Source: Epichloe hybrida (lineage: Eukaryota > Ascomycota > Sordariomycetes > Hypocreales > Clavicipitaceae). Taken from it: a DNA stretch of 64,000 nt. The position numbers were made by a program, and so were the translations under genes. Shown piece by piece: positions 20,301 to 32,727 of this stretch (position 1 is the first letter of the stretch; each line of letters starts with the position of its first letter). The notes under the pieces are model-generated. The model did not search any database and had not been told where the DNA came from. It worked only from the letters and a program-made list of their open reading frames with translations. The stretch is taken from NCBI GenBank assembly GCA_019022495.1, contig JAFEKR010000036.1, positions 124,001 to 188,000 on the forward strand, given 5' to 3'.

Positions 20301-22018
20301 TGTGTGCCATGATACGCGCGCCCATAAACGCGCGTATTTGCGATGATAAGCACAAGGGATACAGGGGACCACAGGGATAAATAACATAACAAGGGATAAC
20401 GATATTAGTTATCTAGGCAAAGGGACTATTTAATCTATAAAGAGATTACCTATAGCTAGATTCTTTTGCGGTTCTTTATACACGCCTAACTTTAGATTTT
20501 TAACTTAAATGCCTAGCGCTACTATAGCTACTATTGTGTTTACCTTAATAAGATAAATTAATAAGATTATTTCCCTAACTTAACTAAAAAGTCACTTCTA
20601 ATCTAATAGACTATTTAATCTAAATTATCTCTATCCGTAAAGACTAATTTAGCTATTATTATAATTACTACTATTAAGTTAATTAACCCTTCTAATGTGA
20701 GTAAACATCACTGCTACCTATAACTATAGGCTAGTATTATGTATTTTAGGGTGTTATTTTCTGCTTAATAAAACTAGTGGATAAATAGGGAATTAAACCC
20801 CTAGGACCTTTTTGCTTTCTAGTTAATTTACTACTAACTAAGATTAATTAGAAGTAAGCTAATAATTACGCTCTTAGCTATTACTAAGCTAACCTACATA
20901 AAGACCCCTTTATTTACCTTCCTTACACTAAGATATAGATCTAAAGCCTTAACCTAACCTCTATAATAGTTATAGCATAAAGGAGAAGCTAGCTAAGCAT
21001 ACTAAGCTAAGGTAAGCTAAGAATATAAACTAGTGTTATATAGAAGCGTGAAAAAGGAGACTAGATAGTTTAGAGGTATACCCTATAAACACTAGCTAAA
21101 CTATTAATCCTTTGCTAAAAGTCTCTAAATATAAGGCGCTAGGATAGAAAGCACTGCCTAGTGTTATAAACCATTTAATCTTAGGGCCTATAGCTAATTT
21201 TACTATTATTTAGCTATATATAGAGGTCTTATAGCTTATTACAAAGAGCTATATAATTATATTAGTAGCCTTTACTTATAGGTTACTTATTACTATAAAC
21301 GCTACCTTATTAAAAGTTTTTCTTTAAGAAATTCTTACTAGTATTATAATATTTAGTTAAGTAATTACTCTTTTATAAGATTAATTAAAAGCACTTTTTA
21401 CTAAGCCTATATTTAACCTTATACTATCTTACTCCTAATAGCTAAGTAAAGTAAGACCTAGTAAATACCTAAGTTACCTAAAGAACCTTTAGGACTTACT
21501 ATTACTTAGTACCCTAGTTACTAGTTAGGAATTACTTAATCCTAAGATAGTTATTAGCCTAGCTTAAACTTAGTTTAATAACCGCTTAGGTAAAGACCTT
21601 AATAATAGAGGTAAAATACCTAGATCTCTTAGAGGGCTTAATATAAAAACCTTTATAAAGCTTCTTAGAGAGATAATAGTATGTGAAACTTCCCTTATTA
21701 CTATGTAAAATAAGTATAATATTTAGTAGTTTTTAGGGGAAAATATAGCTAATTTTATTAAGGACTTTAAGGCAAAGATAAAAGTAATAGGTATTCCTAA
21801 AGCAAATTAGCATAAGATACTTAAGCGTAATATTAACCTAAAGCTCTAATAGGTAGTTAAAATGCTAACTATATTATAATCTTAGAAGGAGTCTAAGGAA
21901 GAGATACTCTTATAGTTTAATATAACTAGCTAGGATTAAATAGAAAATGCTAGAGAATAACTTAAAGATCTTAATCTAATATAGCTAAAGACTATTAAGG
22001 AAACCCATTACTAGTTAT
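20301..22018 (+). mobile_element. Gypsy-like element, 5' part: LTR-like start and gag remnant
   Basis: The first 115 bp (TGTGTGCCATGATACGCGCG onward) match the LTR-like start at 48,646 apart from C/T and G/A changes. A gag-like, stop-filled plus frame occupies about 21,400-22,010. The hAT-like element at 22,019 interrupts it, and the sequence appears to resume at 38,263. The pairing of the two LTR-like ends is tentative because their later parts differ. Confidence 0.5.
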
Positions 22019-22725
22019 CAGAGTATTGCACTAAAACGTGTAGTGTAGTGTAGTATTTGTAGTGTAGTGTAGTAACTACACTACAAACTACATTACACTA
22101 CAAACTACACTAACTACAAGGAAAAAAAAACTACATTACACTAACTATAAAAAAAAAAAAACTACAATACATTACACTACAAATTTTTTTTCCTAAACTA
22201 CACTAATTACAAACACTACAAATGTAGTATTAGACTTTTATTAGTTATTAGTATTTATAAGGTTAAAAGAAAGCTAGTTATATAAAAGCTTTTATTATTA
22301 CCTATTTTATTAAATTAGTTATAGAATTTATAATATTATATTATTTTTATAATTTTATTATAACTAAGTAAGGTTATATATAATATTATACTTTTTTAAT
22401 AATACTATTTAACTTAATACTTTATTTCCCTAATATAACTTAAAGAAAAACCTTCTTATTATATTATTTACTATTTCTATAAATTATTTTATATTTCTAT
22501 AAATTATTTTATATTTCTATAAATTATTTTATATTTCTATAAATTATTATTATTACTTATTTTAAAAAAACTATAAAAAAAACTACTAGTAAACTTAATA
22601 TAAGTAGCTTATTATATCTTATTATAGCTTATAATAGCTTATAATACTAATATTACTAATATTACTAGTATTACTAAGATTACTAAGATTACTAAGATTA
22701 CTAAGATTACTTATAATATTATTAG

Positions 22726-23011
22726 TGTTAGTTACACTAAGGAACGTTGCACTAGTGCGAAGAGGTTAAATTCAATGAAGTTAATAATAATAGCTAATAA
22801 GAAAGAGAAGAGAAAAGGGAGAAGGAGAGAAATCTAGCTAGAAGAGAAGGTAAGCAAAAAGGGGGAAAAGTAAGGCTACAGTGCGGTGCTACTACTAACA
22901 GAGCAGGGTAGCTCGCGATATATCTAATTGCATTGCGCGCATCCCTTTAGTAGCTTTACTCTTTAGCTATAGTTAGACTATCTATTATCTAAAGGTCTAA
23001 AGGAAGCCACA
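22726..23011 (-). repeat. Copia 2 LTR (left, 3' LTR)
   Basis: 286 bp, paired with 36,868-37,153. Differences are almost all C/T or G/A. The outer (left) edge keeps GC-rich words such as GAACGTTGCAC, while the inner edge is AT-converted. Confidence 0.85.
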
Positions 23012-25343
23012 CTAGCACTCTCTCTTTTCTTTGTGGCTAAAGGAGCCTAAAAACGTAATAAAAATTAGATTAAAGGAAAGTGTATATAAGTAAATCCCTT
23101 AATAGGAATTTACGGTTCTTATTAGCTATCATGGCTTTGGTTATTCTAATTAACCTAGTTATTATAATCTATACCTATATGCCTATTATATTAATTCTCC
23201 CCTCTGCCTAACCTTATAGGTCTCTTAACCTATTCTTTCACATAAATTATTAATTTATTTAAATTAATTAAGGTTAAAAGGGCTAAATTTAGCAATGCCT
23301 TTGTTATTACATTAGCTAGATTATTGCCACTATTAATCTATCTAACTTTTATAGACTTCCCTCCTCTTATATAACTGCTAAAGGGCTATAATATTAATTA
23401 TTAGCTACTTCTCTTTTATTATACCTAGCTTTATAAGGCATTTATATAATAAGAAAGAGTCTATATAAAGAATTATTAGGATCTAAGGCATCTTTAATTA
23501 GTCTATGATTATTTAAAGGGTTATAGATATTATATACGCAATATTAGCACCTTAAACCATGCTATATAGCTTAGATATAAGTATGCTACAGGTTACACGC
23601 TTGCTTTTTATAAAGCTATATGTAATAATATTCCCTTTTAAGATAAAGGTGTTATTCTCCTTTATTACTTTATTACTAATTATAATAATATATCTAATCT
23701 ATAAACTTAGATCTTTATTATTAGTAAGGGACTTATTTATAAATATAAAGAGCTTTGCTTCTTTAAGAGTTAAGGGGATGTACTATAATCCCTACTACTA
23801 ATGCTTAATTTACTACTTAAGGCGTTTATTAAGTTATAAGATATTATTAAGTTATAAGATATTATTAAGTTATAAGATATTATTAGCAAAGGGTTCTTAG
23901 TGTTATATAGCAATTAATAGGTTATATAATGCCTCTAGTTAATAGACTATTATAATATAACTTCCTTAGGCTCTTTGCTCTACGTAATCTTACCTTACTA
24001 TTAGTAATTAAGGGTTAATTTCCTTAATTTTCTAACTTTAGCCCTTTTAGGTTAGGGTTAGGGAGTTATTAGCGTTTTAGGTTAAGATATAGCTATTAAA
24101 GATAAGGGGATTTGTAGTTATAAGGCGTTGTTTTTCTTTAGCTATAAACTTTACCTTCTAGAGCTCTTTTTCTTCTTTCTTAAAGAAGTTATTATTACTA
24201 AGGCCTAGCGTGTTATCTATTTACATCCCTATAATACTAAAGAGGTTTTTATTATTTAAGGCCGTGATTAGCAGGCAGGGATTGTATATTAAGGTTGTTA
24301 TATTAAGATTATCCCTATAGTAGCGAAAATATATTACCTACTAGTGGGTTCTAGCCTCTGTAATCCTATAGAGAGGCTTAATAACCTCTATTATTATGCC
24401 TTTTAGAAAGAGGTATGTAATTTGCTTTAGTAACTTTATGATAATTAGCCTATTTAGGGTTATTTAGGATTAAATGTAAGCTTATATAATGTCTTGTAGC
24501 TAAAGGTAAATTCCCTTCTGCTTTAATAATAAAGCAAGGGCCATAATAATCCGTTAGCTTAATCGCTATATTATTAGCAATTAGGTTAAGATAGCCTCTT
24601 TTCCTCTGTTATTATGCCCTTGCATAATAAGGCGTGATTTCTTATATAGTGTTTTAGTGCCTTTACCTTTAATCTCTTAGACTATATAAGAATTAAAGAT
24701 CTAGTAGCCTCTATGCTTTACTAGATTAAACATTGTAAATCTAAACACATTACGAGCTTATAATGCGTTAATCTTAGCTTAATTAGATTATTTAAAGGGG
24801 CTCCCTAGGGTTATAATCTTTCCCTCTTAGCGGAGTTAAAGGGTAAGGTTCTAGTTAGCCTTTTCTTTTACTATAAGGAATACTATATTTAGCACTTCTC
24901 TAGCTATAATCTCCTTAATTAATACTTTCTCTTAGTCTTTATTAATAAATATAAGGGGCTCTATAGGTTTAATAAGCTCCTTAGGATTATAAACCTAGGC
25001 CCTAGTTACCTTTGCTTTTACTTCCCTAGAGCCACTAGCTTTATAGCTTCCTATAAGGGTAGCTTTAGCTACCTTAAGGCTTACTATAGGTTCTTTAACT
25101 CTATAGCTTCCTATAGGATTACCTTTAGCCTTAATAGCCTCTATAGGCTTCTCTATACCCTTATTAATAAAGAATTAAACTATAAGGTTTTTCCTTAGCC
25201 TCCCTTGCTTTCTCTTAACTAGTATCTCTTCCTTTTCTTCCTTTACCCTACTACCTTTTATAAGTAGCTTATTCCCCTAAGCCCCCTTAGCCCCTTTTTA
25301 TAATAGGACTATAGCGTTAGAGAGAGCTATAGCGTAGGAAAGG
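23012..25343 (-). pseudogene. Copia 2 RT/RNase H remnant
   Basis: A stop-riddled minus-strand region between the Copia 2 left LTR and the Copia 1 insertion. The RNase H C-terminal motif near 23,281-23,340 is readable; RT motifs are too degraded to place. An 80-codon plus-strand frame at 23,559-23,801 has no family signal and is not called. Confidence 0.55.
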
Positions 25344-25348
25344 GCTAT

Positions 25349-26165
25349 TATTGAAATGTAGGGAGCTAGTTGCCAGCTGGCAACAGCTGTACAGGTGCGG
25401 CTCTACGGTCGGGGACTAATAGAGCCACCACGTTGAATATTCAACGCAACGTAACGGAAGGTTTCGGCAGTTATTAACTAATTAAATTCAATCTAGATGA
25501 CTTTTACAATATCTTATATACTAATAGAATTGATTTTAGTGACGTTGTATAGGCAATGCGGCTGTTGGATTGAGAGGCCTAGCTATCTAGCTAGATTGAA
25601 AAGATCTTCTTCCTCTCATATACCCACTGACCGTATTAGTGGATCCGGACCACTAAAGAGGTCTTATAGGCCACTTTTTATTTTCCGCAAAATTCATTTG
25701 TATGTAAAATCCAAAAAATCGACTCACTACCATATAAACTAGCAACCCGTATGCACTAAATTTTAGTCTAAAAAATATTCCTGCATAAAATGAAAGCCCT
25801 GTCTTCTAGCTTTAATTTGCTATATATAAGACTTTTGTACGACCTCTAGTTAAAGAGAAAATCACTGTTAAAGATAGCTATAGGGTAACCTGCTTATATT
25901 ACCCTAGCTTACCTAATTACTAGTGGCGCTGTGGTTGTGGCTGCGCTTGTAGCTATAACGCAATTGAATAATCCATAATTAATAATTGATTTGGATTAGT
26001 CATCTACATGGTTAGTCGTAGCTGTTAATAGCTATGACATAGCCATTAATAGCCACCTTCGCGACCGTTAATAGCTGCAGTGTAGCTATTAGGCTTGCAA
26101 TATAAGCTAGTAATAGAAAGGTCCTTTAACTAGAAAAGGGCTAAAAATAGGTCTTATTTTTAACA
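25349..26165 (-). repeat. Copia 1 LTR (left, 3' LTR)
   Basis: 817 bp; ends ACA at 26,165. The outer edge (25,349-25,700) retains GC-rich words such as GCCAGCTGGCAACAGCTG. The inner edge is converted to AT relative to the partner LTR. Confidence 0.9.
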
Positions 26166-29100
26166 CCCCCTCTACAAAAGAATTACATATAAGCTAATTA
26201 AAAGCGTATAAAGTGATATAGGGTAAACAAGAACTTTTAGATAAAAACAGATAAAAGGGAAAAACAGGAAAAGATAAAAGACCCCCTTTTGAATTCCTAG
26301 CTATTGTTAAATATAGCTCCCTTTTTAGCGTTGTTTTTAGTTCCCTATTAAAGGGATTTAGTTGTTAGTTTTTAGTGATTATTAAGCCCTAAGAGCCTAA
26401 TAAAAGCCTGATAAAGAGGCCTAGATAACGGTTTCGTTAAGCTATCTGCAAGCATTGACTTTGTATCTAGATATTCGATCTTAGCTAAACCCTCTAAAAC
26501 CTGTTGCCTAATATAGTTAAACTTTAGTAAGGTATGCTTTGTACGGCTATGTAAGGCAGGGTTATAGGCAGTGGTTATAGCGCCTTGATTATCGTAATAT
26601 ATCTAGATAGGGGGAGAAATAGGGGTTTTTAGCTCCTTAAATAAGCCCTAAAGCCACTGTAGCTCCTGGAAGGTCTCGTAGATAGCGTTAGCTTTAGCTT
26701 CTAATGTTAATAGAGCTATCGTACTAGCTTTCTTTGATTTCCAGCTAATAGGTCTGCTAGCTAGCTTAAATAGATAAGCGTAGGTTAATTTAGAGGTCTT
26801 TTTATCCCCTGCAAAATCACTATTGCAATAACCTATTAGGCTTTTGCTAGCTATACCTTTAGGGTCTCCCCTATAAATTATAGCGAGGAATTTAGTCCCT
26901 AATAGGTACCTAAGCAGGTTTTTAGCTGCTTTTAGGTGCTCTATATAGGGCCTAGCTAGTGCTATAGATAGCCACTAAAGTGTAAAGGCCACGTCTAGCC
27001 TTATAAGTAACATTAGGTACATTATAGTCCCTATAATGTACTAATAGAGCTTGATTTCGCTAGCTATTAAAAGCTTAGTGGTCTGCGTAGCTAAAACGCC
27101 TAGCTAAAGAGGTATGCTAATAGGCTTACTATCTAGCATGTTAAATCGATTTAAAGCCTCTGAGATATACTAAGATTAATGAATTTTCAGGACCCTATTA
27201 GGTCTATCTTGTACGATTTAAACCCCTAAGAAGAATTTAGCTAGCCCCCTATCTTCTATTAGATAGACTTTATAAAGTTCCTTTTTAAGTCTTTGGATAT
27301 AACGTAAATCCATTCTAATTAGAAGACAATCATCCACATACGTGATGATAAAGGTTTTAGTGAAGGAATTATAGAATATAGCTAGGTTAGAAATTAGAGG
27401 GCTAAATCCTAGGGACTTTAGCACTGCAATTAGTGCTTGTTGCCACTCCCTTAAGCTTTGTTTTAGGCTATATAAAGATTTCTGTAATAAAATTACTTAA
27501 TCTTTAGAAGGTTTATAGCTAAAACTTTTAGCTAATTTAGCTAATTTAGGATTTGCTTCAAGGAATTTAATAAATCCGTCCGGAATAACTATATAAATCT
27601 GTTATTATAGCTTACTATTAAGAAAAGCTCCTATAAAATCGACCTGTTTGATTTCCTAGTTATTCTAAGCCGCTAGGGCTAGTAAAATCCTCTAGCTAAG
27701 GGGAATGCTTATGGCTACAAAGGTCTCTAGATAATCTAGACCTTCGATTTGCATAAATCCCTTAGCAATGAGTCAGGCCTTGTATTTTAAAGGATTATTT
27801 TCTTTATCCTTTTTAAGCTTATAAATAAGCCTATTCTTTAGTACTTTTCGGCCCTTAGGTACTTAGTCTTTCCCTATAAATTTAAAAGTACTAGCCTTTA
27901 GAAGCTGTTCGTATTCCTTGTACGTAGCTTCTATCTATTTATCCCTTTTAGGGCTAGATATAGCTTGCTTCCAGGTCTTAGGTTTGGGGCTATTAGGGTT
28001 GTTTTCCTTTAGCTTCTCCTATACCTTAAAGTAGATTTCTTTTATAAAATCTAGAGAAGAAGGGGAACTAATATTAACATCCATAGGGTCAATATTAGGG
28101 TTGAAGTCAGTAATTTTGTTAAAATCAAGGTCCGGAGTCGAAATCTGATTTCCTAGTGAAGTTACAGGCGTGGCCTCCTCTAAGGCCTCTGGAATCGGTT
28201 CCTTAGGGGGTTGTATAGGCCCTATAGGGTGTTTTTCTTAACCTATAGGGGGATTTTGATTTCCTATGTTATCTATAGGGTAATCCTTTAAACCTTAATT
28301 TAGATCTTAATCTTCTAAATCATTTTCCCCCTCTAAAGGGTTATCCCCTATAGAAAGCCTAGGTAATCCTTTAGAGACAGGACCTATAGGCTCTATAATC
28401 TTAATAAAGCTAGTCTTTATAACTAGCCTTTTAGAGGGGATGTACACTAGATAGGTGTTAGAACCTAGTGTAGCTAATAGCCTTCTAGGGATAGTCCTAG
28501 CTGCTAACTTCTAGGCTTTAGGTCGTTTTTCCAGGGGGATTAAAATCTCACAGTGAGATCCTATGGCTCTAATACTGCTAATATTAGTCGTACAGGGCTG
28601 ATTTAGCACCCTAGCTAGCAGTTGTTTAGGGCTTTTATCCTTTGTGGTATTAGCAGTTATATTAACTAGGTTAATAACTGCAGGTAATACAAAACACTAT
28701 AGATATAAGGGTAATTTTGCCCACTAGATAGTAGCCCTTAATTGATCTAGAATAGTACGAATAGAACGCTTTGCTAATCCATTTTGCTCATGGATATAGG
28801 GACTAGAAGTTGTAAATTTGATCCCTTTAGAATTTAACTAGGTTTAATAACTAGAATTGATTTCTTGGCCCCTATTAAAGTGAAGGTGCCTAGGATATTA
28901 ACCTAGTTGATTTTTAAGCCCTCTAAAGAAGCCCTTAATAGCCCTATAAACAGTTGGGCCTTCCTTATTTAGTAATAAGAACACCCACTTATATCTAGTT
29001 TTTCGATTAACTAGAAATAAGCAAATTAACTGTTTATTGTATAGTATAGGGCTGATTTTTAGCGTATCCCTCTCTATTTGATCTAGAGCTCTAGGGGGGT

Positions 29101-29700
29101 TAGGGATAGCTAATTTCCTAGGTCTTCTAACTGCCTTAGATTAATCATAAGCTATACATTTAAAGTCTTTATCCTTGATTTTAGAAAAATCAGGGATTCC
29201 TTTAGTTATAAGGCTTGTTTTCTTTAGCAAAGGAAGCCCTAGGTGCCCTAATCATACATGCTATAGGCCAGCTAGTTCTAGTAACTTTTGATATTAAAGG
29301 TCTTTAGGGCCTGAATTAGGGTCTAGATTTGGGTCTAGATTAGGGCCCTCTCCGTTAGTCCCCTACTAGGCCCCTTAAGAACCATAGGCCTCTTAGGGAG
29401 GTATTAAGGACCTTTTTCCACTACTAAGGCCCTCTAACACCCCTAAATCTATTTCTTTAGATTTATAAGGGACCTAACCTAGGGCTATAGGCGTTAGAGA
29501 AGGGACTAAATCCCCTAAATTATCCCGTATGACTTCTTTAATATCATTATCTTCGTCGATTTTAGCGATTTTGTCTAAATTAGAAGCCTAATCCGGCTTT
29601 TTAAAGGGAATTAAACCTCTATAGGGTAGCTAATCAGATAGCTATGACCCCTAAAGCTAGCATAGGTAAAAGGTTAGATATAATGAGATTTTTTACAGGG
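26166..29700 (-). pseudogene. Copia 1 pol remnant (integrase, RT, RNase H)
   Basis: Minus-strand frames interrupted by stops. Readable landmarks are GAG-pre-integrase LGHLGLPLL (about 29,240), RT YVDDCLLI near 27,330 within a 68-codon open stretch (27,424-27,218), and RNase H ADSLTKPL near 26,450. The catalytic YVDD survives here, unlike in the Gypsy copies in this window. Confidence 0.85.
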
Positions 29701-30321
29701 CCCTTTATGTAATGTTAGTGTAGATTGGTTTTTAACGTGAAGGAAAAAACCATGTTTTACTATATCTAGGGCAGCAATACAAGACCTATCTTTAAGATAA
29801 AGATGGTTTTTTATAAAGCAACCGCCAGATATATAGTGAATAAGGCCACTAACTATATTAACATTAAGCTAAGGAAAATATAGAGCATCCTTTAGCACTA
29901 AGGTCCTATATTTATTAGGTTTCTTTTAATATAAGACCTTAAAAACAGTACTACTATAACCCTTAGGATAAATAAGGCCACCACTAGTTATAATAGGGTT
30001 AGATTCCCCCTTCTTAAAAGGGGTATAATCCCTAAAGACCTCCCTAGAATTAACTATATGTACAGTTAAACCTGTATTATATAATAGGGCCTTTTTCATG
30101 TCTTTACTGTAATAATTAAAACCATTTAAGGTATTAATTTCTTGTTTTTTATTATCCGAATCACTAGAGCTAGAATTAGAGCTACTATTGCTAGAGCTCT
30201 TATAACTAGTCTTGTAATTGCTAGGTTTCTTGTACGGATTAAGTGCTCCGTTAGAAAGGTTGTAATTTCCTAGTATAAAAGAACATTCTATAAGTTCTTT
30301 AGTATTCTTTTTATCTGATTT

Positions 30322-31187
30322 TTAACCCTTTTGCTTCTTTTTCTTCTTATTAGAATTAGAAGAGCCCTTATTTTCTTTAGAGCCTTCTTTCTTCTTCTTC
30401 TGACCTTTAGGGGCCTTTTCCTTGTCTTTAGCACCCTTTTCTAGGTCTTTAGCCCTATAATTTAGGGCTTTGGCTACCGTAGATAACTTATCCCTCTGTT
30501 TAGCTAGAAGGTTTACTATTAGAAATTCAAGATTTAGGGCTCCTAAGGGGACCCCTATAGCCCTATTTATACGCATGCTAAATCGTTGCCTCTTAGCCCA
30601 CTAAGGGAAGGTTAATTTTAGGGATTAAAGATATTGATTAACCTGATCTATAGGATCAATTAGGACCCCTAAAATCGATAATCTAGCTAGTAGATTATTA
30701 AAGACTGCATTAAAAGCTTCTAAAGTCCCCTTAAATCCATGAAAATTTAGGTTATGAAATTCAGAATATAGGGACCCCCTCTGGATTTTAACGCTATGTG
30801 AATACTACTGTACAAGTAAATTATAGGCTTTTTTAGGTGATTTTTGCCAAGTTATAGCGGCTTAGGGGCCTTCCATATAACTATCCCTTAGTAACATTAA
30901 GATAATAGCTTAGTTAGCGTCCCCTAGCGCCCTAGAAATATCCGGATTATCTAGAAAATTAGGCATGCCTAAAGCTCTAAATTAGATAGCTAGGGCTTGT
31001 TTCCATTATTCGAAATTTTCAGCTCCTTTAAGCTTAGCAGTCTTAGGGAAGCTATAAACCCTCTTATTAAATTCTTTAATAATTGAATTATTAAAGGCAG
31101 CTTATACAGAGCTAGATTTAGGTGCCTTATCTTGCTAAATAGGCTGTTAAACTTGCTGCTAACTAGCAAGCTTAGTAGCTTCCACAC
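30322..31187 (-). pseudogene. Copia 1 gag remnant
   Basis: Two open stretches survive. At 31,187-30,990 is a gag-like segment (LNLALYKLPLIIQLLKN). At 30,576-30,322 is a Lys/Asn/Ser-rich linker (KDKEKAPKGQKKKKEGSKEN) of the kind found before the nucleocapsid region. Stops separate them. Confidence 0.65.
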
Positions 31188-31362
31188 CCTCTATAGATCT
31201 ATTATTAATAGCTAAAGTCAAGGACTCTAGCTTCTATATTACTAGATTGATAGCATTTTGTTATCTAATAACCTGCTCTTTTAGCTAGTTATTTAGAACC
31301 TCTTACGCACTAAGATTAGGGACTGGAGGTCCCTAACCTTGTTGATTGGTATTTATCTTCTA

Positions 31363-31596
31363 ATTTTATAGAAGGGAAGTCTTCTATTTATACTGAAATT
31401 CCTTTTTATAGAAGGGAAAAGCTTCTATTCTCACTGAATTTCCTTTTTATAGAAGGGAAAGCTTCTGTGTTACTTATGCGCTTCCTGTTTTATAGAAGGG
31501 AAGTCTTCTATAACCATAATGATTCCTTTTTTATAGAAGGGAATAGCTTCTATCTTGCAGGTCCTTCTTATTTTATAGAAGGGAAGTCTTCTATAA
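31363..31596. repeat. Hairpin tandem repeat in Copia 1 leader
   Basis: Six units spaced 40-43 bp apart. Each contains TATAGAAGGGAA followed by a complementary CTTCTAT, so each unit can fold into a small hairpin. Between the hairpins the sequence varies. It lies between the primer site and gag on the minus strand. Confidence 0.8.
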
Positions 31597-31658
31597 CTAT
31601 ACGCAAAGTGCACTAGAAAGAATTTTATAGTGATAGGCTAGGCTTATAACCTATTAAA

Positions 31659-31891
31659 TTTAAAAGAGTGAACTAATCTAACTACACCTAGGATTATAAA
31701 GCCTTATATATTTTTAACACTCCCCCTAGAATTGTATATCTAGGTGCCTTATTAGAGGTTTTTAAGCTTATACTAGCAATTGAATTTTCTTTAGTTATTT
31801 TAGCAGGGTTTAAACTTATAACCTTGCCTTGTAGAGTAGTGCCTTACTATAGTGGGCATAAACGCTTGTAGTGGGCCTAACCACTACGCCA
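31659..31891 (-). mobile_element. tRNA-derived SINE-like insertion
   Basis: A 233-bp insert flanked by a 21-bp direct repeat (31,638-31,658 and 31,892-31,912; CTAGGCTTATAACCTATTAA). On the minus strand it starts TGGCGTAGTGG, an exact tRNA/Pol III A-box pattern. About 60 bp further it has a B-box-like AGTTTAAACCC, explained by RIP of GGTTCGAACCC. The long duplication and internal Pol III boxes fit a SINE. It sits at the junction of the 5' LTR and primer-binding site of Copia 1. Confidence 0.65.
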
Positions 31892-31905
31892 CTAGGCTTA
31901 TAACC

Positions 31906-32722
31906 TATTAAAATGTAGGGAGCTAGTTGCTAGCTAGCAATAGCTATATAGATGTGGCTTTACGGTTAGGGACTAATAGAGCCACCACGTTAAATATTTA
32001 ACGTAACGTAACGGAAGGTTTTGGCAGTTATTAACTAATTAAATTTAATCTAGATGACTTTTACAATATCTTATATACTAATAGAATTGATTTTAGTGAT
32101 GTTATATAGGCAATGTAGCTGTTAGATTAAGAGGCCTAGCTATCTAGCTAGATTGAAAAGATCTTCTTTCTCTTATATACCCACTAACCGTATTAGTGGA
32201 TCTAGACCGCTAAAGAGGTCTTACAGGCCACTTTTTATTTTCCGCAAAATTTATTTGTATGTAAAATCCAAAAAATTGACTCACTACTATACAAACTAGT
32301 AACCCGTATGCACTAAATTTTAGTCTAAAAAATATTCTTGCATAAAATGAAAGCCCTGTCTTCTAGCTTTAATTTGCTATATGTAAGACTTTTGTATGAC
32401 TTCTAGTTAAAGAGAAAATCGCTGTTAAAGATAGCTATAGGGTAACCTGCTTACGTCACCCTAGCTTACCTAATTACTAGTGGCGCTGCGGTTGTGGCTG
32501 CGCTTGTAGCCATAACGCAATTGAATAATCCACAATTGATAATTGATTTGGATTAGTCATCCACACGGTCAGTCGCAGCTGTTAACAGCTGTGACGTAGC
32601 CATTGACAGCCACCTTCGCGACCGTTGACAGCTGCAGTGCAGCTGTTAGGCTTGCAATGCAAGCTAGTAATAGAAAGGTCCTTTAACTAGAAAAGGGCTA
32701 AAAATAGGTCTTATTTTTAACA
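31906..32722 (-). repeat. Copia 1 LTR (right, 5' LTR)
   Basis: 817 bp. Inner part AT-converted; outer part (about 32,450-32,722) preserved, for example CAGTCGCAGCTGTTAACAGC against TAGTCGTAGCTGTTAATAGC in the left LTR. Confidence 0.9.
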
Positions 32723-32727
32723 GCTAT

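Larger units (their letters stand above)
25349..32722 (-). mobile_element. Copia retrotransposon 1 (inner), nearly full length, RIP-degraded
   Basis: 7,374 bp with two 817-bp LTRs (25,349-26,165; 31,906-32,722), flanked by the 5-bp duplication GCTAT (25,344-25,348 and 32,723-32,727). Minus-strand order is Copia-type: gag remnants (31,187-30,322), GAG-pre-integrase (LGHLGLPLLKKTSL, about 29,210-29,260), integrase, reverse transcriptase with intact YVDDCLLI (27,330), and RNase H with KSMLADSLTKPL (about 26,430-26,475). All frames are broken by stops. Next to the 5' LTR is GGTTATAAGCCTAG, which resembles a half-tRNA-iMet primer site. Confidence 0.9.

Noticed and set aside
23559..23801. 80-codon plus frame, hydrophobic
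   Set aside because: Chance frame on the antisense strand of Copia 2 RNase H/RT remnants.
31800..31905. A tRNA gene on the minus strand
   Set aside because: It has A- and B-box words but no complete cloverleaf, and it lies in an insert with a 21-bp duplication, so it was called SINE-like.
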